Below, one piece after another: positions 46,072-54,097 of a stretch of 64,000 nt of DNA. Below the pieces are notes generated by a model. It made no database searches. It was not told the DNA's origin and saw only the letters and a program-made list of their open reading frames with translations. The DNA comes from Flavobacterium gawalongense (GTDB lineage: Bacteria > Bacteroidota > Bacteroidia > Flavobacteriales > Flavobacteriaceae): NCBI RefSeq assembly GCF_007097265.1, contig NZ_VJZP01000003.1, forward strand, positions 1 to 64,000, given 5' to 3'. Position numbers and translations under genes: made by a program. Position 1 is the stretch's first letter. Every line of letters starts with the position of its first letter.

Positions 46072-46533
46072 TTAATGTTGATGATTTTCTTCTTTTTTAT
46101 CACTCTTTTTTGGAATCATTTGCATTCCGCATTTAGGACATTTCCCAGATTTATCACTCATTTCTTTCGGATGCATGGGACAAGTGTACATTGTTTTTTG
46201 AACTTCTTCAGGAGTCATTTTCATTCCACATTTTGAACATTTTCCTGGTTTGCCAGAAGTTGTACCATCCATTTTGCAAACGTATTTTGTCACAATTTCA
46301 GTACTTGTTTTTTTTCCTTTACCCGAGGTGTCGTGTTTTAGGACCTTTGTTTTTACCAGTTCCATTCCACATTTACTGCATTCTCCTTCTTTGTCACTCA
46401 TTTCTTCCGGATGCATTGGACAGGTGTAGGATGTTTTTTGAGCTTCCTTTTGCGAAGGCTTTGCAACTTCTTGAGCTGATGCCATTGAATTTACTGCTAA
46501 GAATAGGCTTAGTACGATAATTAATGTTTTCAT
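46072..46533 (-). CDS. Periplasmic protein with three heavy-metal-binding domains
   Basis: 153 aa. Signal peptide (about 1-20), then three copies of the short metal domain: CPMHPEEMSDKEGECSKCGM, CKMDGTTSGKPGKCSKCGM and CPMHPKEMSDKSGKCPKCGM. Each carries three Cys plus Met/His. No other domain, so it appears to be a soluble metal buffer or chaperone. The tail is His-rich (ENHQH). First gene of the copA operon with its own promoter (46580-46587). Confidence 0.88.
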   Translation of the reverse strand: MKTLIIVLSLFLAVNSMASAQEVAKPSQKEAQKTSYTCPMHPEEMSDKEGECSKCGMELVKTKVLKHDTSGKGKKTSTEIVTKYVCKMDGTTSGKPGKCSKCGMKMTPEEVQKTMYTCPMHPKEMSDKSGKCPKCGMQMIPKKSDKKEENHQH

Positions 46534-46579
46534 TTTTTACTATTTTAAAATATTAAACTAAAGATTCATTTCTACTACC

Positions 46580-46587
46580 CAAAGGTA
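46580..46587 (-). promoter_or_regulatory. -7 element (TACCTTTG) upstream of the triple HMBD gene
   Basis: Exact TAnnTTTG on the minus strand 47 nt before the ATG. No matching -33 TTTG is seen, which would fit a promoter that needs an activator such as the adjacent AraC-type protein. Confidence 0.5.
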
Positions 46588-46638
46588 CATGACCTGTATT
46601 TTGACTTGTTGTAGAATTTTGGAAATGATTTGTAAATT

Positions 46639-47199
46639 TTACAAATTATCAATTTGTAATCTGTTGTTTTCTTTTAATTGTTTAAAATGAGTTGGTGTAA
46701 AACCTGTTATTTTTTTAAACTGATTACTCAAATGTGCTACATCGCTATAATTCAATTTAATAGCAATTTCGCTTACTGTTAATTCTTTATACATTAATAA
46801 CTCCTTTACTTTTTCAATCTTTTGAGCAATAAAATAATGCTCAATCGTTGTCCCTTGAACTTCAGAAAACAAATTACTCAATATGTTGTAATCTTGTCCT
46901 AATTGTTCCGACAAATAGCTTGACAAATTAGTTTTTAATTCATTATTTTGATGGTGAACCAAATCAACAATTAGGCATTTAATCCTCTCAATAGTTATAG
47001 TTGTTTTATCCTCTAATAATTCAAATCCGAGTGATTGCAATTTTATTTCTAAATCTTGCTTCTGATTCTCTTTGAAATCTTCTAATAATTCAATTTCGCC
47101 TAATTCAACTGAAATTGGAGTAAGTCCCAATTTTTCCAGCTCGAACTTTACAACCATAATACATCGATTGCATACCATATTTTTAATAAAGAGTCTCAT
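46639..47199 (-). CDS. AraC-type regulator with an HMA-like metal-sensing N-terminus
   Basis: 186 aa. Residues 1-65 look like a ferredoxin-like HMA domain with one CxxC (NMVCNRCIMVV, Cys 10 and 13) and the beta-alpha-beta-beta-alpha-beta spacing. Residues about 85-182 are the AraC double helix-turn-helix (ELTVSEIAIKLNYSDVAHLSNQFKKITGFTPTHFKQ, in part). It is the only regulator in the copper island and probably turns on the flanking genes when copper binds the CxxC. The metal and the targets are inferred. Confidence 0.8.
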   Translation of the reverse strand: MRLFIKNMVCNRCIMVVKFELEKLGLTPISVELGEIELLEDFKENQKQDLEIKLQSLGFELLEDKTTITIERIKCLIVDLVHHQNNELKTNLSSYLSEQLGQDYNILSNLFSEVQGTTIEHYFIAQKIEKVKELLMYKELTVSEIAIKLNYSDVAHLSNQFKKITGFTPTHFKQLKENNRLQIDNL

Positions 47200-47278
47200 T
47201 TTACGTGATTATTTTGGCATATATTCTTGCTAAACATTTTTAATAGTATTTTATGTTTCATAAATTTATTGATCATAT

Positions 47279-47314
47279 AAACCAACCTTGTCAATTTTAC
47301 AGCAAGGTTGGTTT
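47279..47314 (-). terminator. Terminator of the Met-rich lipoprotein
   Basis: AAACCAACCTTG (47279-47290) pairs exactly with CAAGGTTGGTTT (47303-47314), 12-nt loop. Confidence 0.65.
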
Positions 47315-47340
47315 GGTTTGAATACGAAAAAATTAAGCTT

Positions 47341-47634
47341 TTATTTATCGTTTTTTATGGATAATTCAGTAACTGGCTCGGTTAACTTCATTCCGCATTT
47401 TGAGCATTTATCATTCAAATTACCTTGAACTTCCGGATGCATCGGACAGGCATACATTTTTTTAGTATTGTTCATCATTTTTGAGTTTTTTCCCATCATT
47501 GTTGTGTCATTATCCATCATTGTAGAATCATCATTCATCATATGAGTCTCATCAGTTGCTTTTCCTTTATTTTTATCATTGCAAGAAAGCATTACAAAAG
47601 CCATTAGCAGGCCTAAAAAAATAGATTTTTTCAT
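47341..47634 (-). CDS. Met-rich lipoprotein with one heavy-metal-binding domain
   Basis: 97 aa. Lipobox LSC near residue 18. A low-complexity Met/Asp/Asn segment (MMNDDSTMMDNDTTMMGKNS) resembles Met-rich Cu(I)/Ag(I) sites of CusF- and PcoE-like proteins. Then YACPMHPEVQGNLNDKCSKC with GMKL, the same domain as in CopA and the oxidase. Probably an outer-membrane-anchored periplasmic copper sponge. Own terminator. Confidence 0.82.
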   Translation of the reverse strand: MKKSIFLGLLMAFVMLSCNDKNKGKATDETHMMNDDSTMMDNDTTMMGKNSKMMNNTKKMYACPMHPEVQGNLNDKCSKCGMKLTEPVTELSIKNDK

Positions 47635-47782
47635 TTTAATTTATTTTAATAATACATTTTGAAGTCTCCAGCTCTTTTCTATAAAAGATGCCATTAAATT
47701 TCTGCCTTATAATAGTACAATACAATGGTATTTACACAGTTATAAAACTAATTATTTTACTTATATAATTAACACAAAATAA

Positions 47783-48685
47783 TCACTTAATCTCTTCAAT
47801 TGTTTTTCCACAACTCAACATTTGAGAACCATAATAAGGGTTCTTAATCGTGTCATCTTTGCTCAACCAATTAGCACCTTTTCCATCATTTGCCATTGGG
47901 CAAAACTGGTAAAAAACAGGCGTTTCATACTTAGCGACTTTTATCAAATCGTGCATGTTTTTTGATAAAGACATAAACAGCGTTCTTTGTTTTTTAATAT
48001 CTTGTGTTTCGGAAATGCTTTTAGCTCCAGTTGTCAAATCTTTCATAACTTTCATCCAAACCAAGTGAGCATCCATAGCAAGTTCATCCATTTTCACGGC
48101 GTTTAATGACGCTAATAAATCTTTTGCTACAGAAGAAGCCATTTTACCATCCGTTTTGACCAAGGCATCTTTCAACGAAAAGTAATTATCAAAAACTGGT
48201 TTTAATTGATTATTGGTTGCCTGTTCTTGATTTAGAGTATCCAAATTTTTATCGTGATCTTCATGATTTTTCATAGTTCCCATTTGCTTCGCCTGTTCGC
48301 TATCGCTCGGGTCAGTTTTAGTTTCGGATACCACAGCCACTTTAGCTTCTCTGTCGTATTGACAACATCCGGGAAGATTATTATAAGCTGCTGTTGGAGC
48401 AAGAAAGCTGTTGCTGTCATAACCCGCCAAAGCAATGCGTTTTAATATTTCCTCTTGATTCGTTTTTTGTGAATCATAAGTCAGGATAGCCATTTTGGTA
48501 TCTTCATTCCAATCTACCTGAGTCACTTTTTTCAAGTTCCCAGCTTTCTCTATAGTTGTTTTACACATTCCGCAATTCCCGTAGATTTTTACCGTTTCGG
48601 TTTTGGTATTTTTAATTTGCGCATTAGCCCCCGTGATTGAAAGCAATACTGTAATTGCCATCACTATTTTTTTTATTGAGTTCAT
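47783..48685 (-). CDS. Periplasmic HMA + DUF3347 protein
   Basis: 300 aa. Signal peptide (about 1-22, ending GANA). The HMA domain has IYGNCGMCKTTIEKAGNLK (CxxC near 37-40) and LAGYDSNSFLAP. After a charged linker, DUF3347 covers about 165-300 with VFDNYFSLKDALVKTDGK, and ends FCPMANDGKGANWLSKDD and MLSCGKTIEEIK. DUF3347 is usual in periplasmic or CusB-linked metal proteins. An in-frame repeat-like insert (48286-48315) lies in the linker. Confidence 0.87.
   Translation of the reverse strand: MNSIKKIVMAITVLLSITGANAQIKNTKTETVKIYGNCGMCKTTIEKAGNLKKVTQVDWNEDTKMAILTYDSQKTNQEEILKRIALAGYDSNSFLAPTAAYNNLPGCCQYDREAKVAVVSETKTDPSDSEQAKQMGTMKNHEDHDKNLDTLNQEQATNNQLKPVFDNYFSLKDALVKTDGKMASSVAKDLLASLNAVKMDELAMDAHLVWMKVMKDLTTGAKSISETQDIKKQRTLFMSLSKNMHDLIKVAKYETPVFYQFCPMANDGKGANWLSKDDTIKNPYYGSQMLSCGKTIEEIK
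48286..48315. repeat. Repeat-like segment in the DUF3347 gene linker
   Basis: GCTTCGCCTGTTCGCTATCG followed by CTCGGGTCAG. The coding strand reads DPSDSEQAK. It is more GC-rich than the gene and resembles a recurring Flavobacterium intergenic sequence (memory, not verified). Confidence 0.35.
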
Positions 48686-49064
48686 TTTCTAATAATATTG
48701 AGGTGAATTAGTCAAAAGCAATATTGAAACAATAGCATGTATTGCTAAAAATTGAATTTGACTATAAATTTAATATGACTATCCATAATGCGGACTAAAA
48801 TCATTTCGAATACAATTTTCGTCGTTTGTACATTTATAAAGCATAAATAGTAGCCCACAGATTGTACAGATTATACCGATTTACACGGATTTTTTTACTC
48901 GGCGAATCAAACTGTTATTTAAATCTGTACAAAATCCGTTCAATCCGTGTTATCTGTGTGCCATATTTTATCCTTTGGAACATATTACGGACTGTCATAA
49001 AATTTAATGATTTTAAAGTATTACACTTTGAATTAAGCCCATTTATGGCTGTCTAAAAAGGAAT
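48686..49064. other. 379-bp intergenic region
   Basis: It holds one inverted repeat (48853-48962), and otherwise AT-rich sequence with no open frame that looks real. Promoters for the HMA-DUF3347 gene must lie at its left edge; no good TAnnTTTG match was found there. Confidence 0.6.
48853..48962. repeat. CACAGATT-type inverted repeat
   Basis: The left half (CCCACAGATTGTACAGATTA, with CGATTTACACGGATTT after) and the right half (AAATCTGTACAAAATCCGTT, CAATCCGTGTTATCTGTG) are loosely complementary and each internally repetitive. This is a familiar Bacteroidota intergenic repeat (from memory). Confidence 0.6.
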
Positions 49065-49436
49065 TTAGCTTATTTTAGGTGGAAGCCAAATGGAACGAAA
49101 ATCAGAAGAAATGAAGATTTCCGAATAATAATAATTTTGTTTTTCTGAAGAAAAATGGAAGATTTTATTGTTTAAATCAGTGTAAAACAATGAAGTCAAA
49201 CCCAAATAAACGGTTGAGTTACTACAAGAAATATCCTTACAAGCTCCATTACAACCCTCATGATTTTTATTTTTAGAGGCTTTTTCTTTGTTGCAACAGT
49301 CGGCCTTCTCTGTTTTTGAAGAAACCTCTTTTTTGCAACACGCTTTCTCGGATTTAGTTTTACATGCAAAAGCTATGCTTGGTGTCATAAAGAAACCAAA
49401 CACAACTAATAACATTATATAAAACTTTTTTGACAT
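49065..49436 (-). CDS. Small Cys-rich secreted protein
   Basis: 123 aa from the ATG at 49436. Signal peptide (MSKKFYIMLLVVFGFFMTPS, cleaved after about SIAFA). The middle has repeated Cys clusters with Lys: FACKTKSEKACCKKEVSSKT, ADCCNKEKA, EGCNGACKDISC, about ten Cys. It resembles the Cys/Lys-rich metal-binding linkers of copper genes. A -7-like TACCTTTG lies at 49458-49465. It is the upstream end of the copper island. No family recognised. Confidence 0.65.
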   Translation of the reverse strand: MSKKFYIMLLVVFGFFMTPSIAFACKTKSEKACCKKEVSSKTEKADCCNKEKASKNKNHEGCNGACKDISCSNSTVYLGLTSLFYTDLNNKIFHFSSEKQNYYYSEIFISSDFRSIWLPPKIS

Positions 49437-49523
49437 TGTGTATCCTATAGTGAAGTACAAAGGTATTAAATCAGCAGTCAAAGTGAATTTATTCACTCCC
49501 AAATACTTGTTAAAAATAATTGA

Positions 49524-49868
49524 TTATTTTCCTTCTCCTAATATCCCATTCATTATAGATTGCAATAATGACAATATGATACTAAAAAACAAGGCTGTCC
49601 AAAACGTGTCGACACTAAATCCACCCACAATTTTAGTACACAATAAAATAATCAATGCATTAATGACCAATAAAAACAATCCCAATGTAATAATGGTAAC
49701 CGGCAAAGTTAGTATTACCAAAATTGGTTTAATAAATATATTAAGTAAGCCAAGAACAACAGCTACAACTAATGCTGTAGTAAATCCAGCCACGTGAACA
49801 CCCGGCATAAAATTAGCGATTAGCAATACTAAGCCTGATGTAATAAGAATTCTGATTAGTAAATTCAT
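49524..49868 (-). CDS. Four-helix membrane protein of the phage-holin (mycobacterial 4TMS) family
   Basis: 114 aa, nearly all hydrophobic with four predicted helices and VLGLLNIFIKPILVILTLPVTIITLGLFLLVINA (in part), the signature of this family. It is a common chromosomal membrane protein; despite the name no phage genes are nearby. Function unknown. Confidence 0.85.
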   Translation of the reverse strand: MNLLIRILITSGLVLLIANFMPGVHVAGFTTALVVAVVLGLLNIFIKPILVILTLPVTIITLGLFLLVINALIILLCTKIVGGFSVDTFWTALFFSIILSLLQSIMNGILGEGK

Positions 49869-49922
49869 AAATTTTTGTTTTAAAATTTTAATAAATGTAG
49901 TGAAAATTTAAAATCATTTAAT

Positions 49923-50681
49923 TTATTTCAAAAAAGAACTCACTTTTTGATAAAATTCGGTTGGGTTTTCGGCATGAAGCCAATGTCCAACATTAGAGAT
50001 AGTTTCGATGCTTGAATTAGGAAAATGATGCTTTATATTTTCGAAATCACTGTCCAGAATATAATTGGAATTTCCGCCGCGTATAAACAACGTTGGTTTC
50101 TCAAAAACTAAATTTTCTTGCAATGAAACTCCTATTTCATCCATTTTTGTATTGAAAACCGCCAAATTAAATCGGAATGCTAATTGTCCCGGCTCTTGCC
50201 AATACAAATTTTTCATCAGGAATTGTCTTGTTCCAAAATCAGGGATATATTTTGCCATAATTTCCTCGACTTCGTTTCGGCTTGGTTTTTTCGAAAAATC
50301 AACGGCATTTAATCCCGCCAGAATATCCTGATGGTGTTGCGGATAAAATTTTGGTCCGATATCAGCAACAATCAATTTATCAACCAATTCCGGATGAGTC
50401 GTTGCCAAAAGCATGGCTACTTTTCCGCCCATAGAATGTCCGATGACATTTATGTTTTCTAAATTATGTGCTTGACAATATTCGAAAACATCCCGAACCA
50501 TTATTTCATAACTGAATTCTTCGGAATGTAAGCTTCGGCCGTGATTGCGTAAATCAAGAATGTGAACTTGAAAGTCGGAAGCGAATTGTGTTCCTAGTGT
50601 TTTCCAATTGTCAGACATTCCAAGAAATCCGTGCAAGATTAAAAGTGGTTTTCCTGAGCCTTCTGTTTTTGAGTAGAGCAT
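49923..50681 (-). CDS. Alpha/beta hydrolase (YbfF-like esterase)
   Basis: 252 aa. Oxyanion region LHGFLGMSDNWKTLG, nucleophile elbow VIGHSMGGKVAML (Ser near residue 94), and the C-terminal His in NVGHWLHAENPTEF. The short length and the DLRNHGRSLHS motif fit YbfF-type esterases acting on short acyl or thioesters. Downstream of pdxJ, separated by a family A repeat. Confidence 0.88.
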   Translation of the reverse strand: MLYSKTEGSGKPLLILHGFLGMSDNWKTLGTQFASDFQVHILDLRNHGRSLHSEEFSYEIMVRDVFEYCQAHNLENINVIGHSMGGKVAMLLATTHPELVDKLIVADIGPKFYPQHHQDILAGLNAVDFSKKPSRNEVEEIMAKYIPDFGTRQFLMKNLYWQEPGQLAFRFNLAVFNTKMDEIGVSLQENLVFEKPTLFIRGGNSNYILDSDFENIKHHFPNSSIETISNVGHWLHAENPTEFYQKVSSFLK

Positions 50682-50700
50682 AGTATGGGGTTTGGGGAGC

Positions 50701-50804
50701 GCGTGAGGGATAGCAGTGAAAAGCCCGGAACAAAACGAAATGAAATGGAGTTTTGTGAGGACTTGTAACGTATAGCCCGACCCGTTTTTCAGCGGGTCAC
50801 GCCC
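50701..50804 (-). repeat. Dispersed intergenic repeat, family A, copy 3
   Basis: 104 bp; its reverse complement matches 4300-4404 at most positions (GGGCGTGACCCGCTGAAAAA, then CTCCATTTCATT, then CTATCCCTCACGC). Lies between pdxJ and the hydrolase gene. Confidence 0.85.
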
Positions 50805-50812
50805 AAATTATT

Positions 50813-51526
50813 TTATTTTAATTTTTGCAAGTACATATTGATCACATTATCCAATCCCAGATAAATGGCTTCGGAAATTAAAGCATGACCTATAGAAACT
50901 TCGAGTAATCCCGGAATATTTTCTTTGAAAAACTGAATGTTATCCAAGCTTAAATCATGACCTGCGTTGATTCCTAAACCTATTTGATTGGCCAAAATCG
51001 CTGATTCCATATACGGCTGTATGCCTCTTTCGTTACCCAAACTGTATTCGTGTGCGAATGCTTCGGTGTATAATTCGATTCTTTCGGTTCCAATTTTTTT
51101 CGCACCTTCGATCATTTCGAGAACTGGATCGACAAAAATGGAAGTTCTTATCCCATTTCGCTGAAATTCCTGGACAATCTCTTTGAGATAATCAGCATGT
51201 TTTATGGTATCCCAACCTGCATTGGAAGTTATGGCATCTATCGCATCAGGAACCAAAGTGACTTGGGTAGGTTTTATCTCCAGAACGAGATCAATAAAGG
51301 TTTTCTCAGGATTTCCTTCAATATTATATTCGGTATAAACAATAGATTTCAAATCGCGAGCATCTTGATAACGAATGTGACGCTCATCAGGACGCGGATG
51401 AATCGTGATCCCTTCCGCTCCAAACTTTTGAATGTCGGTTGCCACTTTTAATAAATCGGGAACATTTCCACCGCGAGCATTTCGTAAAGTAGCTATTTTA
51501 TTGATGTTTACACTTAACTTTGTCAT
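50813..51526 (-). CDS. pdxJ: Pyridoxine 5'-phosphate synthase PdxJ
   Basis: 237 aa TIM barrel that joins aminoacetone 3-phosphate and deoxyxylulose 5-phosphate to form pyridoxine 5'-phosphate. LSVNINKIATLRNARGG, GITIHPRPDERHIRYQD, LVPDAIDAITSNAGWD and NAGHDLSLDNI are characteristic. Normal length. Divergent from the CBS-domain gene. Confidence 0.96.
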   Translation of the reverse strand: MTKLSVNINKIATLRNARGGNVPDLLKVATDIQKFGAEGITIHPRPDERHIRYQDARDLKSIVYTEYNIEGNPEKTFIDLVLEIKPTQVTLVPDAIDAITSNAGWDTIKHADYLKEIVQEFQRNGIRTSIFVDPVLEMIEGAKKIGTERIELYTEAFAHEYSLGNERGIQPYMESAILANQIGLGINAGHDLSLDNIQFFKENIPGLLEVSIGHALISEAIYLGLDNVINMYLQKLK

Positions 51527-51639
51527 TGGAACACTTTTTGATTATGTTAATAGTATTTATTGACGCAAAAATACAAAGTAAAAGGTAGGAGTTTTTGCTT
51601 ATTTTTGATTATTTTGCATGAAATATTTCCGATTGATTT

Positions 51640-52299
51640 ATGACAGAAATTACAAACTATATTACCAATGATTTTAAAGCGATTGACAGCCAAGAAACTA
51701 TTGCGGTTGTTCAAGACTTTTTCAATGAATTACACTTTTCACACTTTCCGGTAGTCGAAGAGGGAATTTATATTGGCAGTATTGTATCCGATGATATAGA
51801 AACATTTGACAGGGATAAAAAAGTAATTGATTATAGATTCACACTTGAAGGATTTTTTACCAGAACAAATACAATTTGGCTGGATGTTTTAGAAATTTTC
51901 GCAAAAAATCATACCAATTTAGTTCCTGTATTAGATGAAAATAACAAATATGTTGGTTATTATGAAATAGAGGACATCATGAAGTTTTTTCATGAGACGC
52001 CATTTTTAAAGGAACCTGGCGGAATCATTGTTGTCAAAAAACCGATTTTGGATTATTCGATGAGTCAAATTACTCAAATTGTTGAAAGCAATAACGGAAA
52101 GCTTTTGGGTTTATTCATCTCTGACGCTGATGTTGATAGTGTTCAGGTAACTATGAAAATAAGTTTAGGAGCCATGAATGAAATAATACAAACTTTCAGA
52201 AGGTATAATTATGAAATTATATCGGAGCATCAAGAAGACAATTACATTAATAATTTAAAGGAACGTTCTGATTATTTAGACAAATACCTTAATATATAG
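51640..52299 (+). CDS. CBS-domain protein
   Basis: 219 aa. A pair of CBS motifs in the first 130 residues (QETIAVVQDFFNELHFSHFPVVEEGIYIG and NTIWLDVLEIFAKNHTNLVP, each in part), then an ACT-like C-terminal half (GGIIVVKKPILDYSMSQITQ and IVESNNGKLLG). Soluble, likely a nucleotide-sensing regulator. Two TATTTTTG-like elements at 51600-51617 precede it. Upstream of nadK by 69 bp and possibly co-transcribed. Partner unknown. Confidence 0.85.
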   Translation: MTEITNYITNDFKAIDSQETIAVVQDFFNELHFSHFPVVEEGIYIGSIVSDDIETFDRDKKVIDYRFTLEGFFTRTNTIWLDVLEIFAKNHTNLVPVLDENNKYVGYYEIEDIMKFFHETPFLKEPGGIIVVKKPILDYSMSQITQIVESNNGKLLGLFISDADVDSVQVTMKISLGAMNEIIQTFRRYNYEIISEHQEDNYINNLKERSDYLDKYLNI

Positions 52300-52368
52300 T
52301 TTACTCTTTAATTTGTTTATTTACTTCAACAAATTAACAGATTTAACTAAATAACGATTAAACAACAG

Positions 52369-53253
52369 ATGAAAGTAGCTATATACGGACAATACTATCT
52401 TGTAAGCACAGAACCAATCATAAAAGATATTTTTGTTTTTTTTAACAAAAACAATGTTGAAATGGTTATTGAAGCAGAATTCCTTAAAATGCTTTATGAA
52501 AAGAAAATCATACAAAAAGAATACAAAACTTTTTCATCACATACAGAATTAGACCAAAGTTTTAATATGCTAATCAGCATTGGTGGTGATGGAACTATTT
52601 TAAGAGCTGTTACATTAGTCCGGAATTCTGGAGTTCCAATATTAGGGATAAATGCAGGCCGGTTAGGTTTTTTGGCAACGGTTCAAAAAGAGAATATTGC
52701 CGCATTTATGCAGTTTGTCATTGATAAAAAATACACTATTTCAAAAAGAACATTATTAAGTTTGTCCTGCACTCCCGAAAACGAATCCCTATTAGACATC
52801 AATTTTGCTATGAATGAAATTTCAGTTAGCCGAAAAGATTCCACCTCGATGATTACCGTAGAAACGTACTTGAATGATGAGTTTTTAAATTCCTATTGGG
52901 CAGACGGTTTAATTATTGCCACTCCAACAGGATCAACAGGATATAATTTAAGTTGCGGAGGTCCTATTTTAACCCCAGATGTAAAAAGCTTAGTTATTAC
53001 CCCAATTGCTCCTCATAATCTAAACGCCAGACCACTCGTTGTCCCAGACGAAACAGAAATTAGATTGAAAGTTTCCGGCAGAGAGGATCAATATTTAGTA
53101 TCCTTAGATTCCCGAATTGCATCTGTAAAAAACGAATCGATTCTAACCATTAAGAAAACTCCTTTTCAAATAAACATGGTAGAAATCCCAGAAGAAACCT
53201 TTCTAAAAACATTACGCACCAAACTGCTTTGGGGAGAAGACAGAAGGAATTAA
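52369..53253 (+). CDS. nadK: NAD kinase
   Basis: 294 aa. It phosphorylates NAD to NADP. SIGGDGTILRAVTL (the GGDGT motif, near residue 69), GINAGRLGFLATV, and DGLIIATPTGSTGYNLSCGG near residue 182. Normal length. Between the CBS-domain gene and the envelope operon, which has its own promoter. Confidence 0.95.
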   Translation: MKVAIYGQYYLVSTEPIIKDIFVFFNKNNVEMVIEAEFLKMLYEKKIIQKEYKTFSSHTELDQSFNMLISIGGDGTILRAVTLVRNSGVPILGINAGRLGFLATVQKENIAAFMQFVIDKKYTISKRTLLSLSCTPENESLLDINFAMNEISVSRKDSTSMITVETYLNDEFLNSYWADGLIIATPTGSTGYNLSCGGPILTPDVKSLVITPIAPHNLNARPLVVPDETEIRLKVSGREDQYLVSLDSRIASVKNESILTIKKTPFQINMVEIPEETFLKTLRTKLLWGEDRRN

Positions 53254-53363
53254 TCCATTTTAATTAAACACTATACGATTCTATCTGTTTTTCACGTTTG
53301 GATTTATCTAACGCCTATTTATTGTTAATTACTCAAAAGAGAGGACAATTAACTTAATAGGTA

Positions 53364-53392
53364 TTGAATCGTATTGATAATTATTATATTTG
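53364..53392 (+). promoter_or_regulatory. Promoter of the DUF6089-uppS-bamA-ompH operon
   Basis: TTG at 53364-53366, 18-nt spacer, TATATTTG at 53385-53392, start codon 18 nt further on. It fits the Bacteroidota consensus well. Confidence 0.65.
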
Positions 53393-53409
53393 CACGCAAT
53401 TTTAACTAA

Positions 53410-54093
53410 ATGAACAAAATTTTTAATTTTTTGTTATGCCTATTTCCATTTTTAGCAATTCATGCACAAATTCATGAAGTTGGTATTTTTGTAGGAGGCA
53501 GTAACTACGTTGGAGATGTTGGCCCCACGACCTATATATCTCCAAATGAACCTGCATTGGGATTGCTTTATAAATGGAATAAAAGCCCAAGACATGCCTA
53601 CCGATTTTCGTATACACAATCAAAAATTGTTTCTAACGATTTGGATTCTGAAGAAGGTGGTAGAAACCAAAGAGGATATCGTTTTGAAAATAGTATAAAA
53701 GAAGTATCTTTAGGCCTTGAATTCAATTTTTTCGATTTTAATCTTCATGAATTGAGGAATAAAATCTCTCCTTATGTATATTCCGGAATAAGCTATTTTA
53801 GATATGACGAGTTATATATTTTAGCAGGTGAAACCAGGAAAGATAAAGGTTCCGGCTCTTTTGCAATTCCAATTATCTTAGGAATAAAATCAAACATTAC
53901 ACCTAATTTCATATTGGCTGTAGAAGTTGGAGCTCGATATACGCTTACGGATAACCTGGATGGGAGTAATCCGAAGAATGAGAATTTGAAAACGTTACGA
54001 TTTGGGAATTTAAATAATAATGATTGGTATGTTTTTTCGGGATTAACCCTTACTTATACCTTTGGAAACAAACCTTGTTACTGTGCAGAATAA
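53410..54093 (+). CDS. DUF6089-family outer-membrane protein
   Basis: 227 aa. Signal peptide (MNKIFNFLLCLFPFLAIHAQ). The rest looks like an 8-strand beta barrel: EVGIFVGGSNYVGDVGPTTY, ISPYVYSGISYFRY, TPNFILAVEVGARYTLTDNL, VFSGLTLTYTFG. It stands immediately before uppS (4-nt gap) as in other Flavobacteria, where it is uncharacterised. The context suggests a role in envelope assembly. Confidence 0.85.
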   Translation: MNKIFNFLLCLFPFLAIHAQIHEVGIFVGGSNYVGDVGPTTYISPNEPALGLLYKWNKSPRHAYRFSYTQSKIVSNDLDSEEGGRNQRGYRFENSIKEVSLGLEFNFFDFNLHELRNKISPYVYSGISYFRYDELYILAGETRKDKGSGSFAIPIILGIKSNITPNFILAVEVGARYTLTDNLDGSNPKNENLKTLRFGNLNNNDWYVFSGLTLTYTFGNKPCYCAE

Positions 54094-54097
54094 AGAA

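Noticed and set aside
49524-49868. Phage remnant suggested by the holin-like gene
   Set aside because: The family is a common chromosomal membrane protein; no lysin, integrase or structural phage gene is nearby.
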